This document shows, piece after piece, positions 27,250-39,870 of a stretch of DNA of 64,000 bases. The translations under genes and the position numbers were made by a program. Each line of letters begins with the position of its first letter. Position 1 is the first letter of the stretch. This DNA comes from Pipra filicauda (lineage: Eukaryota > Chordata > Aves > Passeriformes > Pipridae), in contig NW_024104532.1 in NCBI RefSeq assembly GCF_003945595.2, positions 6,013,501 to 6,077,500 of the forward strand. Direction: 5' to 3'. Below the pieces are notes generated by a model, which was not told the origin of the DNA, made no database searches, and saw only the letters and a program-made list of their open reading frames with translations.

Positions 27250-27450
27250 GGACCCGGGGGACGCTCCTGCCCGGGGATGCTCCTGCCACGGGATGCTCCT
27301 GTCACGGGACGCTCCCTCCTGTCCGGGGACGCACTTGCACCGGGGACAGTCCTGCCCGGGGGATACTCCTGCCCTCGGACGCTCCCTTCTGCCCGGGGAT
27401 GCTCCTTACTGCCCGGGGCGCCACTGCCCCTGGGAGAAGCTCCTCCAGCT
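27250..27450. repeat. Degenerate GC-rich minisatellite upstream of B-beta-1
   Basis: About ten imperfect units of 16-20 bp can be followed, each close to GGGGATGCTCCTGCCC with variants in which ATGC becomes ACGC and TGCC becomes TGTC. The tract sits roughly 200-400 bp upstream of the B-beta-1 start codon, in the promoter or 5' leader. Confidence 0.75.
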
Positions 27451-27480
27451 CTCAGGCAGAAGGACCGCTGCTCCCTGACC

Positions 27481-30400
27481 CGCCTGCCCCAAACACAAGA
27501 TTCCAGCCGCCAGATGACACTAGATCGTTTTTTGGCAGCACCACAGCATGTGAACTCCGGGTGACCCAGGACAGGGGATGCAGCAAGGGCCACGGGGGTG
27601 ACCATGCCAGCAGTGCCAAGGTGTGTGCCCACGGGCACCTGGCCCAGGCTCACCCTGTCTCGGCTGTGGAAGGGGGCAGGGATGCTCAGTGACTTATGGC
27701 TGTGAAGATCAGTGTGGGTGGGGGGATTGGTGGCATCCAGGGAAAAGGATAAGCACAGGGGCCATGGGAGAAGGGAGGGCTCTCCTGGTCAAGGCATACC
27801 AGGGCTGTATTCTGGACATATCATCTGGTGCACGCCAAAGGGAAACAATTGTTCCTTGGGAGGATTTTGTGCCTTGGCATAGTCCAGGAAGAAGCCTTGG
27901 CACTGGCTGAGCCACTGGCAGACAGGGAGGAAACTCATAGGGAGCAAATTCCCTCAACTCCTGCACTTGAAGTTGGAGGTAAAACCCAACCTCAGTGTCA
28001 GGGCATGAGATGTCCCCAGCCAGGCAGCGACGTGCACACGGGGCAGCTGGGGGGGAACAGGCACAACACCACACTCTCACACCAGCACCCAAACCAACCC
28101 ACAGTGTTCCCTCTGCCCCCCACTCTCCACTCCCCAAACAGCTGCTGAAGGGAAACATGCATGGACACAGCCTGGGGTCTGACCCAGGCCTCCACCCCAG
28201 AGCACACCCCTGCCCCACACTGCTGCCAAGACCCACCTCAGCACTGCCTGGGTTCACTCTGGCCAGGAACATCATCGGTGCTGAGCACTGGCTGTGCACA
28301 TGGGCACAGGCCCTGTGGCACCTCTGCACTGTGTGCCCACCTGGCCAGCACCTCTCAAGCCCCCCACACCACGAAGCTGGGGTCAGCTGCAGGAACTGCA
28401 GAGCTCAGAGTGCCATGGCACAGGAGCTGCTTGACAGCCCAGGGCCACATCAGTGGGGAGCATTACTGTTCATGGAACTGGAGGATGCAGAGGGAATGGA
28501 CAAAGACAGTGGATAACATTGTAAATACAGTGGTGCACTGCAGCTCAATTTCCTCTTACAACTGTAGTTCCACAACTAAAATCTCATTGGGAAGGTGCAA
28601 AATTTTGCAGCCTGTGTTACTATTCTGCTGAGATTACACTGACTCCTTGGGGCTGCTTATTTCAGGGGATGTGCAGGAGAGAGCATCTCTGAGTGAGAAG
28701 GCTCAAGGACTCCAGCACATCCAGTATGCAGGTGTTGTGGGCATCACCCTACACTGCTGCACCACCACACCCCCCCCCCACCACAGCCCCCACACCATAG
28801 CACTGCCACACGCCTTTTGGAGGAGTGTGTGGATCCTCTCAGATGAGAGGCAAGAGAGAGGGAAAGCTCATTCTACCCATGTCATGTCCTTATGAGGGAA
28901 AGGTGAATTCCCAGGCCCACAGCTGCCTGCCTCCCCGGGACGTTTTCTGACATGCTGTCACACGGAGGTTGATATAAGGCATTGTAAAATTGCACCTTGG
29001 AGAACTCTGGCAATTACTCATATGCATATGCAACTTCAGGATTTGTCAGTCAACCACAGCACATCATAGGCCACTCATTAATACAGGGATTACTGATGTG
29101 ACAAGCCAGAAGCATTCATCAGACAGGCATGAGCCTGAAGTCTCCGTGCCCAAGCCTTTACTGAATTATGCTGGAATGTGAGTTACTTGCTATAATCACC
29201 AGACACATGTGTAAGTCAACCAAACACATTGTGTTTGAGGCTGAGGTTGCTCTCAGCTACAGGGGGTGAGAGCCACAGGTTACTCTGAATTCGCTCCCTG
29301 TGACAAGGCACAGGACCGGGCCGTGGTTTCACAGCACAGCACAGAGATGTGTTGACCAAAGCTCTCCTGCAGGCCAAAGAGAGCCACAGCATTAACACTG
29401 TGCTTGACAAATAACTTCTGTGCTGCTGACAGCTCCTCGTACATGCGACAGCACAGGGGACCAGACCTGAACATGACACCACAGGACTCAGAACTGCTGC
29501 TGGCTTTGGGCAAGTCAGCTGACACCTCTGTCTGTGGTCTCCTGTCTCCCAAGGGAGAGGAAAGGCATGGACCTCCCACAGGGAAAGAGAGAAGGAAAAG
29601 GAAGATTCAAACTATACCACAACAGTACCCCCAGGAAATGGGATTCCTCTGCCTACGAGGTGTGTTTGCCCACAGGTGTCCTGTAAGGGACAGGAGCAAC
29701 TCCAGAAAAGAAAAATAAAGATGAATTTTGAGTAAGCAGTTGTTACCATATCACCTCCTCCCATCAGATCTCAAATGGTAAACCCCAGGCCAAAGGCAAT
29801 GCCCAGGTGAGTAACAAGCCCCTGCAACACCCATGAATATCATAAACAGAACCAATGACCCCCTTTCCTTCCTTTTCAGCAGATTCTGTTTTCAGTGTAT
29901 TTCCGTTTTAACAAGTGCCAAGTCCTTTCTCCTTTATTAACTAGAAAAATTATTCTCCCCATTGTGCATGAATTATAATTATGTATCATAAGTCCTGCAA
30001 AGTTTTTCAACACACGGTATCATTTAAACACATCCACAAGCCACCTGTTTGTTATGCAATGTGCATAGGAGCTGCATCATGAAATCCATTTATTCTCAGC
30101 TTTTTAAAATCCAGGAACGAGCCTTTACAATAACTAAAAGCATTAGCTGTCCTAAGCAGGAATCCATTTGCAGATTAAATTCGCCAAAGGTCAGCTTGTA
30201 GCTGTCACTGTTTTCCAAACCCCCAGGTGTCCATCATGTTCTGTACTTTGACATCTCCTGAAGAGCCAGGACACTTTCCACTCCAATGATTTTTGCTTCA
30301 ATTAGAGGTTTAAGAGCTCCATGCTCAGGTTTCTGTGAGATCTAAACTGTGTGTGAAGAATAATTGAATCAAACCTCCGATTTTATGCTTGGCGCAGAAC

Positions 30401-33400
30401 TTCCTTCACCTCATTTATTTTACCCTTCCATCCATGAGCACTAAATCTATTTTCCTAATTACTGCTCTGGGTTAGAACACTACCCTAATCTTTTAACCAT
30501 TATATATAGGCAACAGAATTTCTTTTAAACCTGTAATAATTATTTTTGTTAGTTAACTGGTCATTAGCACAGTGCCATCAGCAGGGTGCCAGCTTGTTGG
30601 ACAGTGCCAGAGGTCAGCCTGCATGGAGAAACACGGCTGACAGCCTGTGCCCACGGCGTAGGGGACAGGGCTGGCAGTGAAAGCCCTGGTGTCCTGTGCT
30701 CTGCCTGCTACGGGTATGTGGGCAGCACAGTGACCTTGGGCCATGGGCAGACACTGCTGCCCTGGCTCTGCCTCTTCCCGTGGCTGGAACGTCCCCCTGC
30801 TCCAGGGTAGGACAGGGAACCGCTCTCTGAAAGTGGTACATGCTGCCACCCTGCAGCATCTCAGATTTGTAGACTTATCAAACTATGGACCAACACAGGT
30901 GGTGGGCAGCTCCCTCTGCACTAACCAGGTCTGAGATGCTTTAACTGAAAGCCCATCTCTGTGTGGGAAAAGAAGCCAGGGCTGGTGTGACACTTCTCAG
31001 CATCTCGCACCAGAGCCAGCACCTGGTCTATGATCTGGGTGAAGGTCATGGCACACAATTAGTATTCTGAGAGGAAGAGCACTTAAAGCCCTTGTACAAT
31101 TTCTCTCATCGTGTCCAGTTCCCAATGTGTTCCGAGCCCTTCAGCTTGCAGATTCCAGTAGACACAGCACTTAGGCTTCACAAATCTGAGAAGCTAATTA
31201 TGCAGCAAAAATGCATAATTACACTCCTACTCTCCCACATGTAATCAGTGTCAGCCAGCAGGCTGGTGGCTGGCTGGCCCATATTCAAGGGACAACCCAA
31301 AAGGGAAAGGGCTGCGTCAGGACAGAGCCCCCCATGCTGCACACACTGCAGGGACCCAGAGCTTCTCACCATCCCCAGTGCTGAACACGTCTGACACCAC
31401 AGGTGCAGTGTTCCCGGAATGGCCAGAGACATAGACAGCAGGTCAGGGACTCTGCTCTCCAGAAGACCTTCATATCTGGTGGATAAATATTACCCCAGCA
31501 GCAGAGCTGGGAACCCAGAGAGACCAATGCTCCTCACTTCCAGCCCAGGGAGCCTGGGGAAGGCTCAGGAAGGGCACCAGCTTGTGCCAGCCAACAAAGA
31601 CCATTCCCATCCAGCCATGCAGGGTGGGTGAACCCACTCTAGATGAACACTTTCCTGGTGAATGCCTTGTGTGGGAGGACAGTCTTCTTCCCCCACAGAC
31701 AGAGCACTGGGCTGCTGCATGGGAATATCTGCAACCCCCACCACACGTTGCCATCCTCACTGAGCCCCTGCACACTGCCCACTGCGCTCTGGAGCCCTGC
31801 CCTTGTGCTCCTGCAGCACAGCAAAAGAGCTGACTTCGCTGCACTAAGTCAGTTTGCTTCTCATGTTTTCTCCTGTAAATCACATAAGCAAGCTAAGGAA
31901 GCCATAACCCACATCCAGGGTGAAGTCCCAATCACAGGAACCTTAATTAGCATGACTTGAGGAAGACCAATAATTTACCAGATTAAACCAAGATCAAAAA
32001 AATTGGGAAGCCAGGTTGCATGCAGAGGGCAGGCTGAAGCCTTCTCCTTCACGAAAGACAGAGAACAAGGGTCAGGACCTCGGGGCAAAAAAGGGAAGAA
32101 TCAGTTCATTGAATGCAAAGTAGGCAAAGACTTCTGCCTCCCAAAGGTTGTATGATAAATTGATCTACTTGGCCTTGACCCCTGTTGCACTGTTACGGGT
32201 GCTGGTACAAGCTGTACATGATTAACAACACACCAGTAACGAGCACTGCCACACACCCAGCCCCGCTCAGGGAACAGCTGCTCCCCAAGGGCTTTCTCTC
32301 CTGCCTCCAATTAGACCAACCAGCTTCTGCAGCATTTTAGTAGCCCTTTCTTCAGATTCACTCTTTCCCTACTAAGCATTTTAATGCCAGGCTTTTCTGA
32401 AGCCCAAACATCATCTTATTCACTAGATCTCTCCTATCATGCAACAGCCACCTAACTGTGCAACTGCAACACAACCATGGTGCTTCCAGGAAAAACTTGC
32501 TATGAATTATTTCTTACTCTACTCTACAGACGATCCAGCCATAACATACTCATGTCTTCTATATTATTACTGAATTATATTATTGCTAAATACACTACAG
32601 AACACAAGTGATACCCCAAAAATGAAACGAGGCACAGAATATTTCATGAGGGTCTGAGACATCAATGTCTTTTAAAGGATACAGTGTAAACTGTTTGTCA
32701 CATGTTCCTCACATCAGAGATATAATTAGCTTAAATACTTACACTGTAAATAGGATTTGCCACTTTTGAAGATTAAGGCCACATGCTACAGCATCGGAGC
32801 ATCTGAACCAGAGGAGTAAGTTTTTGCTTGAAAACAGCTACTCTGAGCAGTGCTGCAAGTAAGGCCAGTCCATGTTGGTGTTCTGCCTGCTCCTCTGGGT
32901 TTGGGTTTTACCTGGAGTAACAAACACCACCACAGGTGACAGTGGAAGGCCAAACCTGACAGGCATTGGTTGGGTATCTGGGAGTGAAAGACCATCGCAG
33001 GGCACCAGTGCAGGTCTCCTGGGGAGCATTGGACACAGAGCACACTGCCAAGGTACAGCCACCACATCACACACACCCCAGGTCCTTGCCCTAAAGGGCT
33101 CACAGGCTGCTGCAGCCAAATGTGATACAAGAGGTAAAGATGTTGCAAGAGGACACTGGAACATCATTCATGGGAAAACCATGAGTGGAAACTGGGGTTA
33201 GACTGAGTGAAGAAAAAGCAAACTTTGTCATGCAGAGTATTTACACTGGGCGCTCAGATGGGATATTATTTGTGCAAATAACTATTTAGCATTTATTTCT
33301 GTTCAATTAGCAATTAATATGCAAAATTTTGTGTGGCCCCAAAGATGGATTTTATTTGAAAGGATGTATATCCATGAAACACCAACACATCCAGATCATT

Positions 33401-36400
33401 GTGAATTGTGTTTCCTAAACTGCAATTACTCCATGGCCTTCAGTTAATTTGAATGTGTCCCACATCAAAAAGTAATGAAATCATAATATAAATTAAAACT
33501 AGGGCTGCCCACATCTTGCAACACAAGCACAGTAAATTTCACAGCACTGTGAACCTGGAGCTGGGATTATTACTTTATAAAAATCATCGTTCTCGTCCTC
33601 AGATGTCACCCAGCAGCAGTAGAGTAAAGCACACACAGATGCAGCCTGGCCACCCTTGCAAAATGGAAAGCACAAGGGCTAATCAGTCAGACAGGATTAA
33701 TTCCCCAAAGAAAAGGAAACTGGGTGACTGGCAGAGCAGCACTCCCAACCTGCACAGGGATTAGCTGAAGTTCCACAACCATCAGAAGGACAGATGGGGA
33801 CCCAAAACCAGGCTGGTGGGAAGTGCAAAACGGGATATGGCAAAACAGAGCCACTGCTGGCTGTGATGCTGAGAGCCGGGGAATGGAGAGCCCATCAGGA
33901 GTGATTGACTCACCAGCTGTTTCCACATTCACAGGAACTTGTCAAATTTTAGTGGTACTTCACAAAGCAACAGCAAACTCAGGCGAAGGGCCTGCCCAAA
34001 TAACCAGGTTTCCCCCGTGCTGCCCCGGCAGAGGGGCCCCGTCTGTTGGCAACATCCCACGACAAATCACGTCTGGAACCCAGAGAAGTGCTGGAGAGCC
34101 AGCCCGGCTCATGCACGCCTCAGTTAACCCAGAACATGTTCTAAGCATGAAACCATTCTGGCATGGGGAAAATCACAAGAAGTCATCACACCATGCTCTG
34201 ATTCACCCGCTGCTCTGGTACCCACAGCCACAGGTCTTGTGAGCACGGTGGCGCTGCCACAAGTGACAACAGCTGCGGCACCAAGGGGGCCCGTGAGCCT
34301 CCCACCAGACCTGGGTGAGCCCAGGGAGCAGTGTGGGAGCACTGGGCAGCTGCAGCCTGGGCTGGGAGCCGGCAGGGTAGGGGTGCACCGCGCTCTCCTC
34401 ACGGCTGCACTCTCCATTATGAGATGATACAACACGTTATACAAGATCGTCCTACAAAAGAGCTCCCAAGGAGCGAACCTTTCAGCACACAGTTCGTGTG
34501 CAAAGCATCCAAGCATTAATGGAGCATCAGAGAGTGTTATGCTGATCCTGTTCAACATTTCTTATGTGCACATAGTCCTAGGTCCAGTCAGTAGTACTCC
34601 TCCTTGACTCAGAGCCGTGAACAGGGAGTGGCCGACATGGGAGTGCCTGTGGCCCTGGCTCTGCCCAGCCCTGCCCTCCACCTCGCCCCGGGTCAGTCAT
34701 TCGTTCACTGTGAACACCTGAAATTCAGCATTCCAGCTTTACCCATCACTCCCAGGGCTGTGCCTCCTCCTCCATGGGACCTCCAGGTGCCTTCAGCAAA
34801 AACAGCAGCTTGGGAAAGGCAGCTCTGGGATTAACTGGGTCCCCATCCCTAGATGGGCCCTGGGACCCGCTGGCCCCCTCCTAGGTAGCAGATGGGGCTG
34901 CTCCGTCACAAAACAAAAATATACCCCCTTTTTGGAGTCTCAGTGCAAGGTCCAGGTGTGACCAAGGTCTCACCCGTGCAAATAGATCTTGCAGAGCCCT
35001 GCCCAGAGCTGCCAGTCTCCTGCTGCTTCCCAGGAGAATTGAGCTCCTTTCTCCAGGCTCCTCTTCAGACACCAGACAGGGAGAGATCCCAGGAATGGCC
35101 ATAGCTGCAGCGAGAGAAGTTTTCTCTCCTGTGTGGTATCCAGTCTTCATACTTGTTTACACGGACTCCCACTTCTGGAAATCTCCAGGAGAAAAGATGG
35201 GATGTATCACACAAGTATAGATATAGGCTGGAAGAACACTACACTGGCAGGATAAATATACAGGATGGCTTAGGGCATCGGCCAGGTCTAGGCTTTCCTT
35301 ACACTAATGAGAGACTAACCTTTATCAAAACATAAACCCAATTGTGCTACCAGAGAATCATCATGAAGTAAAGCTCAGGGGAGGGGAAAAATAAAAACAA
35401 GAGACACCATGGGGAGCCTCAAAAGTTTGCACAACTTCTCAGAACGCCAGTGCTGTAAACCTGATATTTGTATGTCACTAATATTTACATATAATCTACC
35501 TCATGTCATTTGGAAAAACAAACCTGGAAAAGTGTTAATTAATAAAAGATATCACGTCTTATTAACGTTCATATAGTAATTACGAAAACCACATATCCAT
35601 CTGTTAAGCAGTCAGCAAACAAGACAAATGACTGTGTTATGTTAAACAGATTATAAAATGCCTGAGGGAAGGAAATTCAATAGCCCCGACCCAGCCATGA
35701 ATCAAGCAGCAGCACCCAGGCTCCAGCACACACAAACACATGCATGTGCCTTTCCCAAGCCCTTTTCCTGAATAACATATAACAACATCAGCAATGAGGT
35801 CAGTATGACATTAGGCATAAAAGTCTACATTGAAATGTGATGATGTGATCATTAAGATTTTATGGTCCTTTAAAAAAAATTACTTCCTCAAACAGACAAC
35901 TACCCCTCCCCAAGATGAGACTGGAACAATATGCAAAGTAACATTAAATCCAATTGCCTCTGTCCACATGGGAATCCAGCTACTTTAATCCAATTGAATA
36001 AACAAAACTGATTTCATTCCTGTCATGTTTGTGAGTGATTTCTGAACATTTAAAGGGAGAAACATTCACGCATGGAGAGTAATTGACTCATTAGCATGAA
36101 CATGGTCAATCTGTCTGTGCGTTCTCCGGACACCCAGCGCAGCCCATGGAACTCTCCACAGCCATCCTTCATGCCCTGTATGTGCATTGCTGGGTGCCAA
36201 CTTGTAGCAGTCTTACCGTGATTGCTCACACAGAACAAGTAATTGTGCTCATTAAAAAGAGGCATTTGAACAGTGTGTTTCACATGAGGTGTATTTCACC
36301 CATATCAGCAACTCCCTCCTCAGCAACAGACACGGTACTGCCGCAGGATGCCGTGGGCAGGAGACAGTGCACCCTCCTCCTCCCACACGAACTGCAGGAT

Positions 36401-39400
36401 CCCCCAGGAGCTCTCGGTCCCCCAGCTTGTCCTGAGCACCTCCCACACGTCAGCTCTCTCAACCCTTCCACTCCAACCTGCCACAACCAACCAGAAAGAG
36501 TTAGTTTTCATCCTGCTGACTGCACAGTCTATTTTAGACCTATCCACACACCATCATATGGGCTATGGCAGAGAGGCTTCAGTGCTTCATTTTCCTGAGA
36601 CCCAAATTTATGGGAGCGGAATGTCAAAGGTGTAACAGCAATGTTCCCCTAACTCCTGCCCTCAAATAATTGGTGTCAGAAAAATATGGGCATGACAGTC
36701 CATCAGAAACATTCTCTGTGGCCTTCCCAGACTCACACACATGAAAATCCATCAGTGTGAATTTTATGGCTTTTAAGTTTCGACAACACAGAGACTGATT
36801 CAAGCAGAGCAAACCTGCAGTGCCTTTCCTCTCAAGGACAACTACCCTTGAAAAATTACGAAGCCAGCACAAAAAGAAGACGAAGATTTGAGGGCAGCCC
36901 GAGCAGTGGGGGACTACAAATGGGCTCCTCTGCAGGCAATGACTTTGTCGTGTGGCTGTATGTGTGTTTGTGGTCAGGACACAGCATCCCCAGAAGATGG
37001 GGGGATGTCTGCCTCCAGGGAAGGCACAGGACCCCCCAGGGGCACACAGCAACCTTGGGCAACCTCTGTTCACCCCACACAGGGCCAAGTTTCACTCCTT
37101 GCTCTACACCAGGTGTCCTTGGGTCTGGACCCGCTCGTGCACCAGGAATTGTCACTGCTGTCCTGCATCTCTCCTGAAAGTGAGCAGCTCTCAGCAACTC
37201 TAGACACTCTCCTCCCACAAGCTGCAGGGCTCCAGACCCTCAGGCTGGGAGCCCTCCTGGAGTGCCCCCAGGACCCCATCCTGGGGACACAGCCTGTCCC
37301 ACCACAGGGAGCAATGGCCCGTGGTGGTGCTCATGCCTGTGGGGACACCACAGACAAGAACCGTAGCAGGAACACGACTGCCTCGTGTTTTCCAAATGCT
37401 TTTGCCTCTTCCTCTTAGGCTGCTCCTGTTTTTAATCAGTTGCATTATTTGTTTTCTTCTTCCATTATTCTGTCACTTAAGACTTCAGATTAACAGTGGG
37501 GATGGAGAGAAGCCTAAGCCGCTATTAGCTGAAACAGGCAAGTCAATTAGCCTCCTTCAACAGAACAACATCTGACTATGTGGCAGCGGGTCAAAAAATG
37601 CACCTTGATGGTTTTTCTTCATGGGTTAGTGTGGTGGGTTTGTTGCCATCTGCTTGTGAGTTGATTACTCTTTCATTTCAGCTGAGGAACATCGAATTTT
37701 AAGGGAGAATCAAGGCAAAAATAAAAGGGAAGCCTTCTCATCAGCTCCTGCTTTTGAACACTTGGGTTTTGTTGTAAAATTTCCACTTCAGGGAGGTTAG
37801 TGAGAAACCAGATTAAAGAGAAGTAATGCCCGCCAGCAGGCTTATATTGGCAGGGTCTGGACACGTGTGCCTGCCTGTTTGCCTGGATGTGCGTGTGAAA
37901 ATCCTGAACTCTGATGGCCACACGGACATGTGCTCCATGCAGGGTCTTACAGCACCATGAAACTGAGCTAAAAGTCACACTGTTGTGCAACGCTGCACAC
38001 AAAGGAAAATAGCAGCCAGCAGCACTGGAAACATGCAGGGGCAAAAACTGCTGATGAAGTCCACAGAAGCTGGTAAGAACTCACTAATGTAAGTGCTTAA
38101 TTATATTGCTGAATGTGCATTGCCCAGACAAGAGGTGGCCCGTGGCCACGGCCAGCTGACCGCTCCCAGATCACACGCTGGAAGAGGAAACACAGAAAAC
38201 AGAGTGCTGAGCTGTATAGTGGAAAATGTATTACTAAATGCCACGAACTTGCATTTGAAAGGAACTGCTGATTGTGAATAAATCCACCATATGGCTTTAT
38301 AAAGCTGAGTGTGTTTATTTCCCAAATATAGCCAAATCAGCCCCTGACAGCCTGGTTTTCTTTTATAATCCACATCAGAAAACTATTTAGAGTGTAATAT
38401 CAAACACGATTTGTTGGGTCACTGGTGTAACAGAAGTTCATGGTAAGAGCCGGGTCTCATGTACAGAAATCACACCTGTGCAGCTCCACTACAACATCAA
38501 AACATTTAAGGAATTTCTGAGACCTTTTGGGTGACCTTGTTCTACAAAACTGCCTGCAGAGAAAAGAAAAAAACCCTATTGTTTTGTAAACGTTTTCACT
38601 GAGTCACATGTGTGGCCCTGTGACATTCCTGGGTGGGGTTGGGGGAGATGGCACCCAAAACCCGAGGGGCTGCAGGCTGTCTCTGGGTATTTCCCACTGG
38701 GTCTGCCAAGCCAGGACAACAGCTAAACATGCCTCTGGGTCTGACCAGAGCTGCTGAGCTGTGCCCATGGCTGTGCCAAACAATGGGGGAAGCGCTCGCC
38801 CTCGCCCCAGCCCTGGGAAGGAGAATGGTTTTGGCAATCCCACCACTACACAGGCAAAGCTGCTCGTGGTGGGGACAACAAGTAGAGACAACTTCTCTTT
38901 TTTTTCTTACAGGTAGGTCACCCTGACCACACTCACCATCCTGCCTTCCCCAAGAGCGCCTAAAATAACTCCATTTGAAGGCAGCCCGAGATCTGCTCTG
39001 AAGCTCAGCCCCCGCCAGCTGCTCTCCCCTCTCACTCAGAAGCATTTCCCTGCAACCTCCATCAGGTCCCTTCCGAGTGGGAGGGATGACAGAAGGCACC
39101 TTTGTGCTGATTTAAGCACTAACTAAATATAGACAACAGGGGAACGCTGGGAAGCTACAGCTGAACCCATCTGTAGTGAGGGAAATACAGTCACAGAATG
39201 GAAATATCTCCAGAGCCTTGGAAACGTGCTCTTAATTCGGCTTTTGCTTTTGTTGAAGCCGGTTTGACATGAAAATCGCAGGAAGCCTGAGCTCCAGGCA
39301 GCCTGAAGAGACCTCCTGTCACACGGGACTGGGATCAGCACGGGAGCGGGACGGGGAGCAGCGTCCCACCGGAAACTGCGGCACGTGAAAAATCCTTCTC

Positions 39401-39449
39401 AAAATCCTCCGTCGCCAGGGCGGAGCATCCACAACTAAAAGTATTTTTT
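27481..39449. other. PPP2R2B upstream intron, nothing firm
   Basis: This lies between the B-beta-1 and B-beta-2 first exons. It contains a C-run near 28771-28781 and a POU-type palindrome at 29022-29033. Long AT-rich single-copy blocks (29880-30560, 33240-33500, 35450-36060) are candidates for conserved non-coding DNA. I recognise no exon, RNA gene or transposon. Confidence 0.45.
29022..29033. promoter_or_regulatory. POU-dimer (MORE-like) site
   Basis: ATGCATATGCAA differs by one base from the known MORE palindrome ATGCATATGCAT, which binds POU-factor dimers. It lies in an AT-rich block between two first exons of a neuron-biased gene. Function is inferred from the motif only. Confidence 0.3.
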
Positions 39450-39870
39450 AATGAAAACAAACGAAAAGCCCTCAGCGACATTTTCTGTCATCGAAGACGA
39501 GCGCTCGCCCCGCGGGGCAGCGCCGGTCCGGGGAGGGGCCGCCCCGAGTATCCCTCGCAGGGCGGGGGTCCCGAGGGGAGCGGCGGGGGGTCAGAGCCAC
39601 GGGGAGGGGCCAAAGAACGGAGCCAGAGGGGCGGATACAGAGACCCCCAAGGGCACCGAGACCCCCATCGGCACCGGCACCGATCCCGCCGCCGAGCGCG
39701 CCCCCGCTCGGTAGCCGGCGGGAGCGCGCCCGCGGCGGGCGGGGCGGGATAACGGGGCGGGGCCGGGCGCAGGTGGTTCCAGGTGTATTTTCGAGCACGA
39801 CTTCCCGGCCCCTGCCCTGTGCAGCAGTGACACCTCCCCGTAGGTGGAGCTCGCCTCCTGCGAACAGGCG
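39450..39870. promoter_or_regulatory. Orphan CpG island
   Basis: A dense CpG block with repeated GC boxes (GGGGCGGGG type). Four G-runs at 39737-39762 satisfy the usual G-quadruplex rule. It is about 4.8 kb below the B-beta-2 exon, and no coding exon is recognised in it. It may be another PPP2R2B promoter with a non-coding first exon, a divergent non-coding RNA promoter, or an enhancer. Donor-like CAG/GT sequences near 39771 and 39781 on the plus strand are weak. Confidence 0.6.

Larger units (their letters stand above)
26300..27480 (-). promoter_or_regulatory. PPP2R2B: CpG island, B-beta-1 promoter of PPP2R2B
   Basis: A very GC- and CpG-rich block surrounds the B-beta-1 start exon, so it should contain that exon's promoter and 5' untranslated region (27056 upward on the minus strand). 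I see no TATA box. Just inside the intron, at 26851-26930, are 10-bp G-rich repeats of the types GCGGGGAGCC and GCGGGGCGAT. Upstream of the exon, at about 27250-27450, is a degenerate 16-20 bp minisatellite. In human the homologous promoter/5' untranslated region carries the CAG repeat expanded in SCA12; no CAG/CTG run is present here. Long frames through the island on both strands are composition artefacts. Confidence 0.8.

Noticed and set aside
27056..27250. SCA12-type CAG repeat upstream of B-beta-1
   Set aside because: I looked for a CAG/CTG run upstream of the MEED exon on the minus strand and found none; only isolated cag triplets occur.
26301..27692. Many 100-220 codon frames on both strands
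   Set aside because: They are composition artefacts of the B-beta-1 CpG island. The only supported coding part is the 70-nt MEED exon, whose read-through past its donor is intronic.
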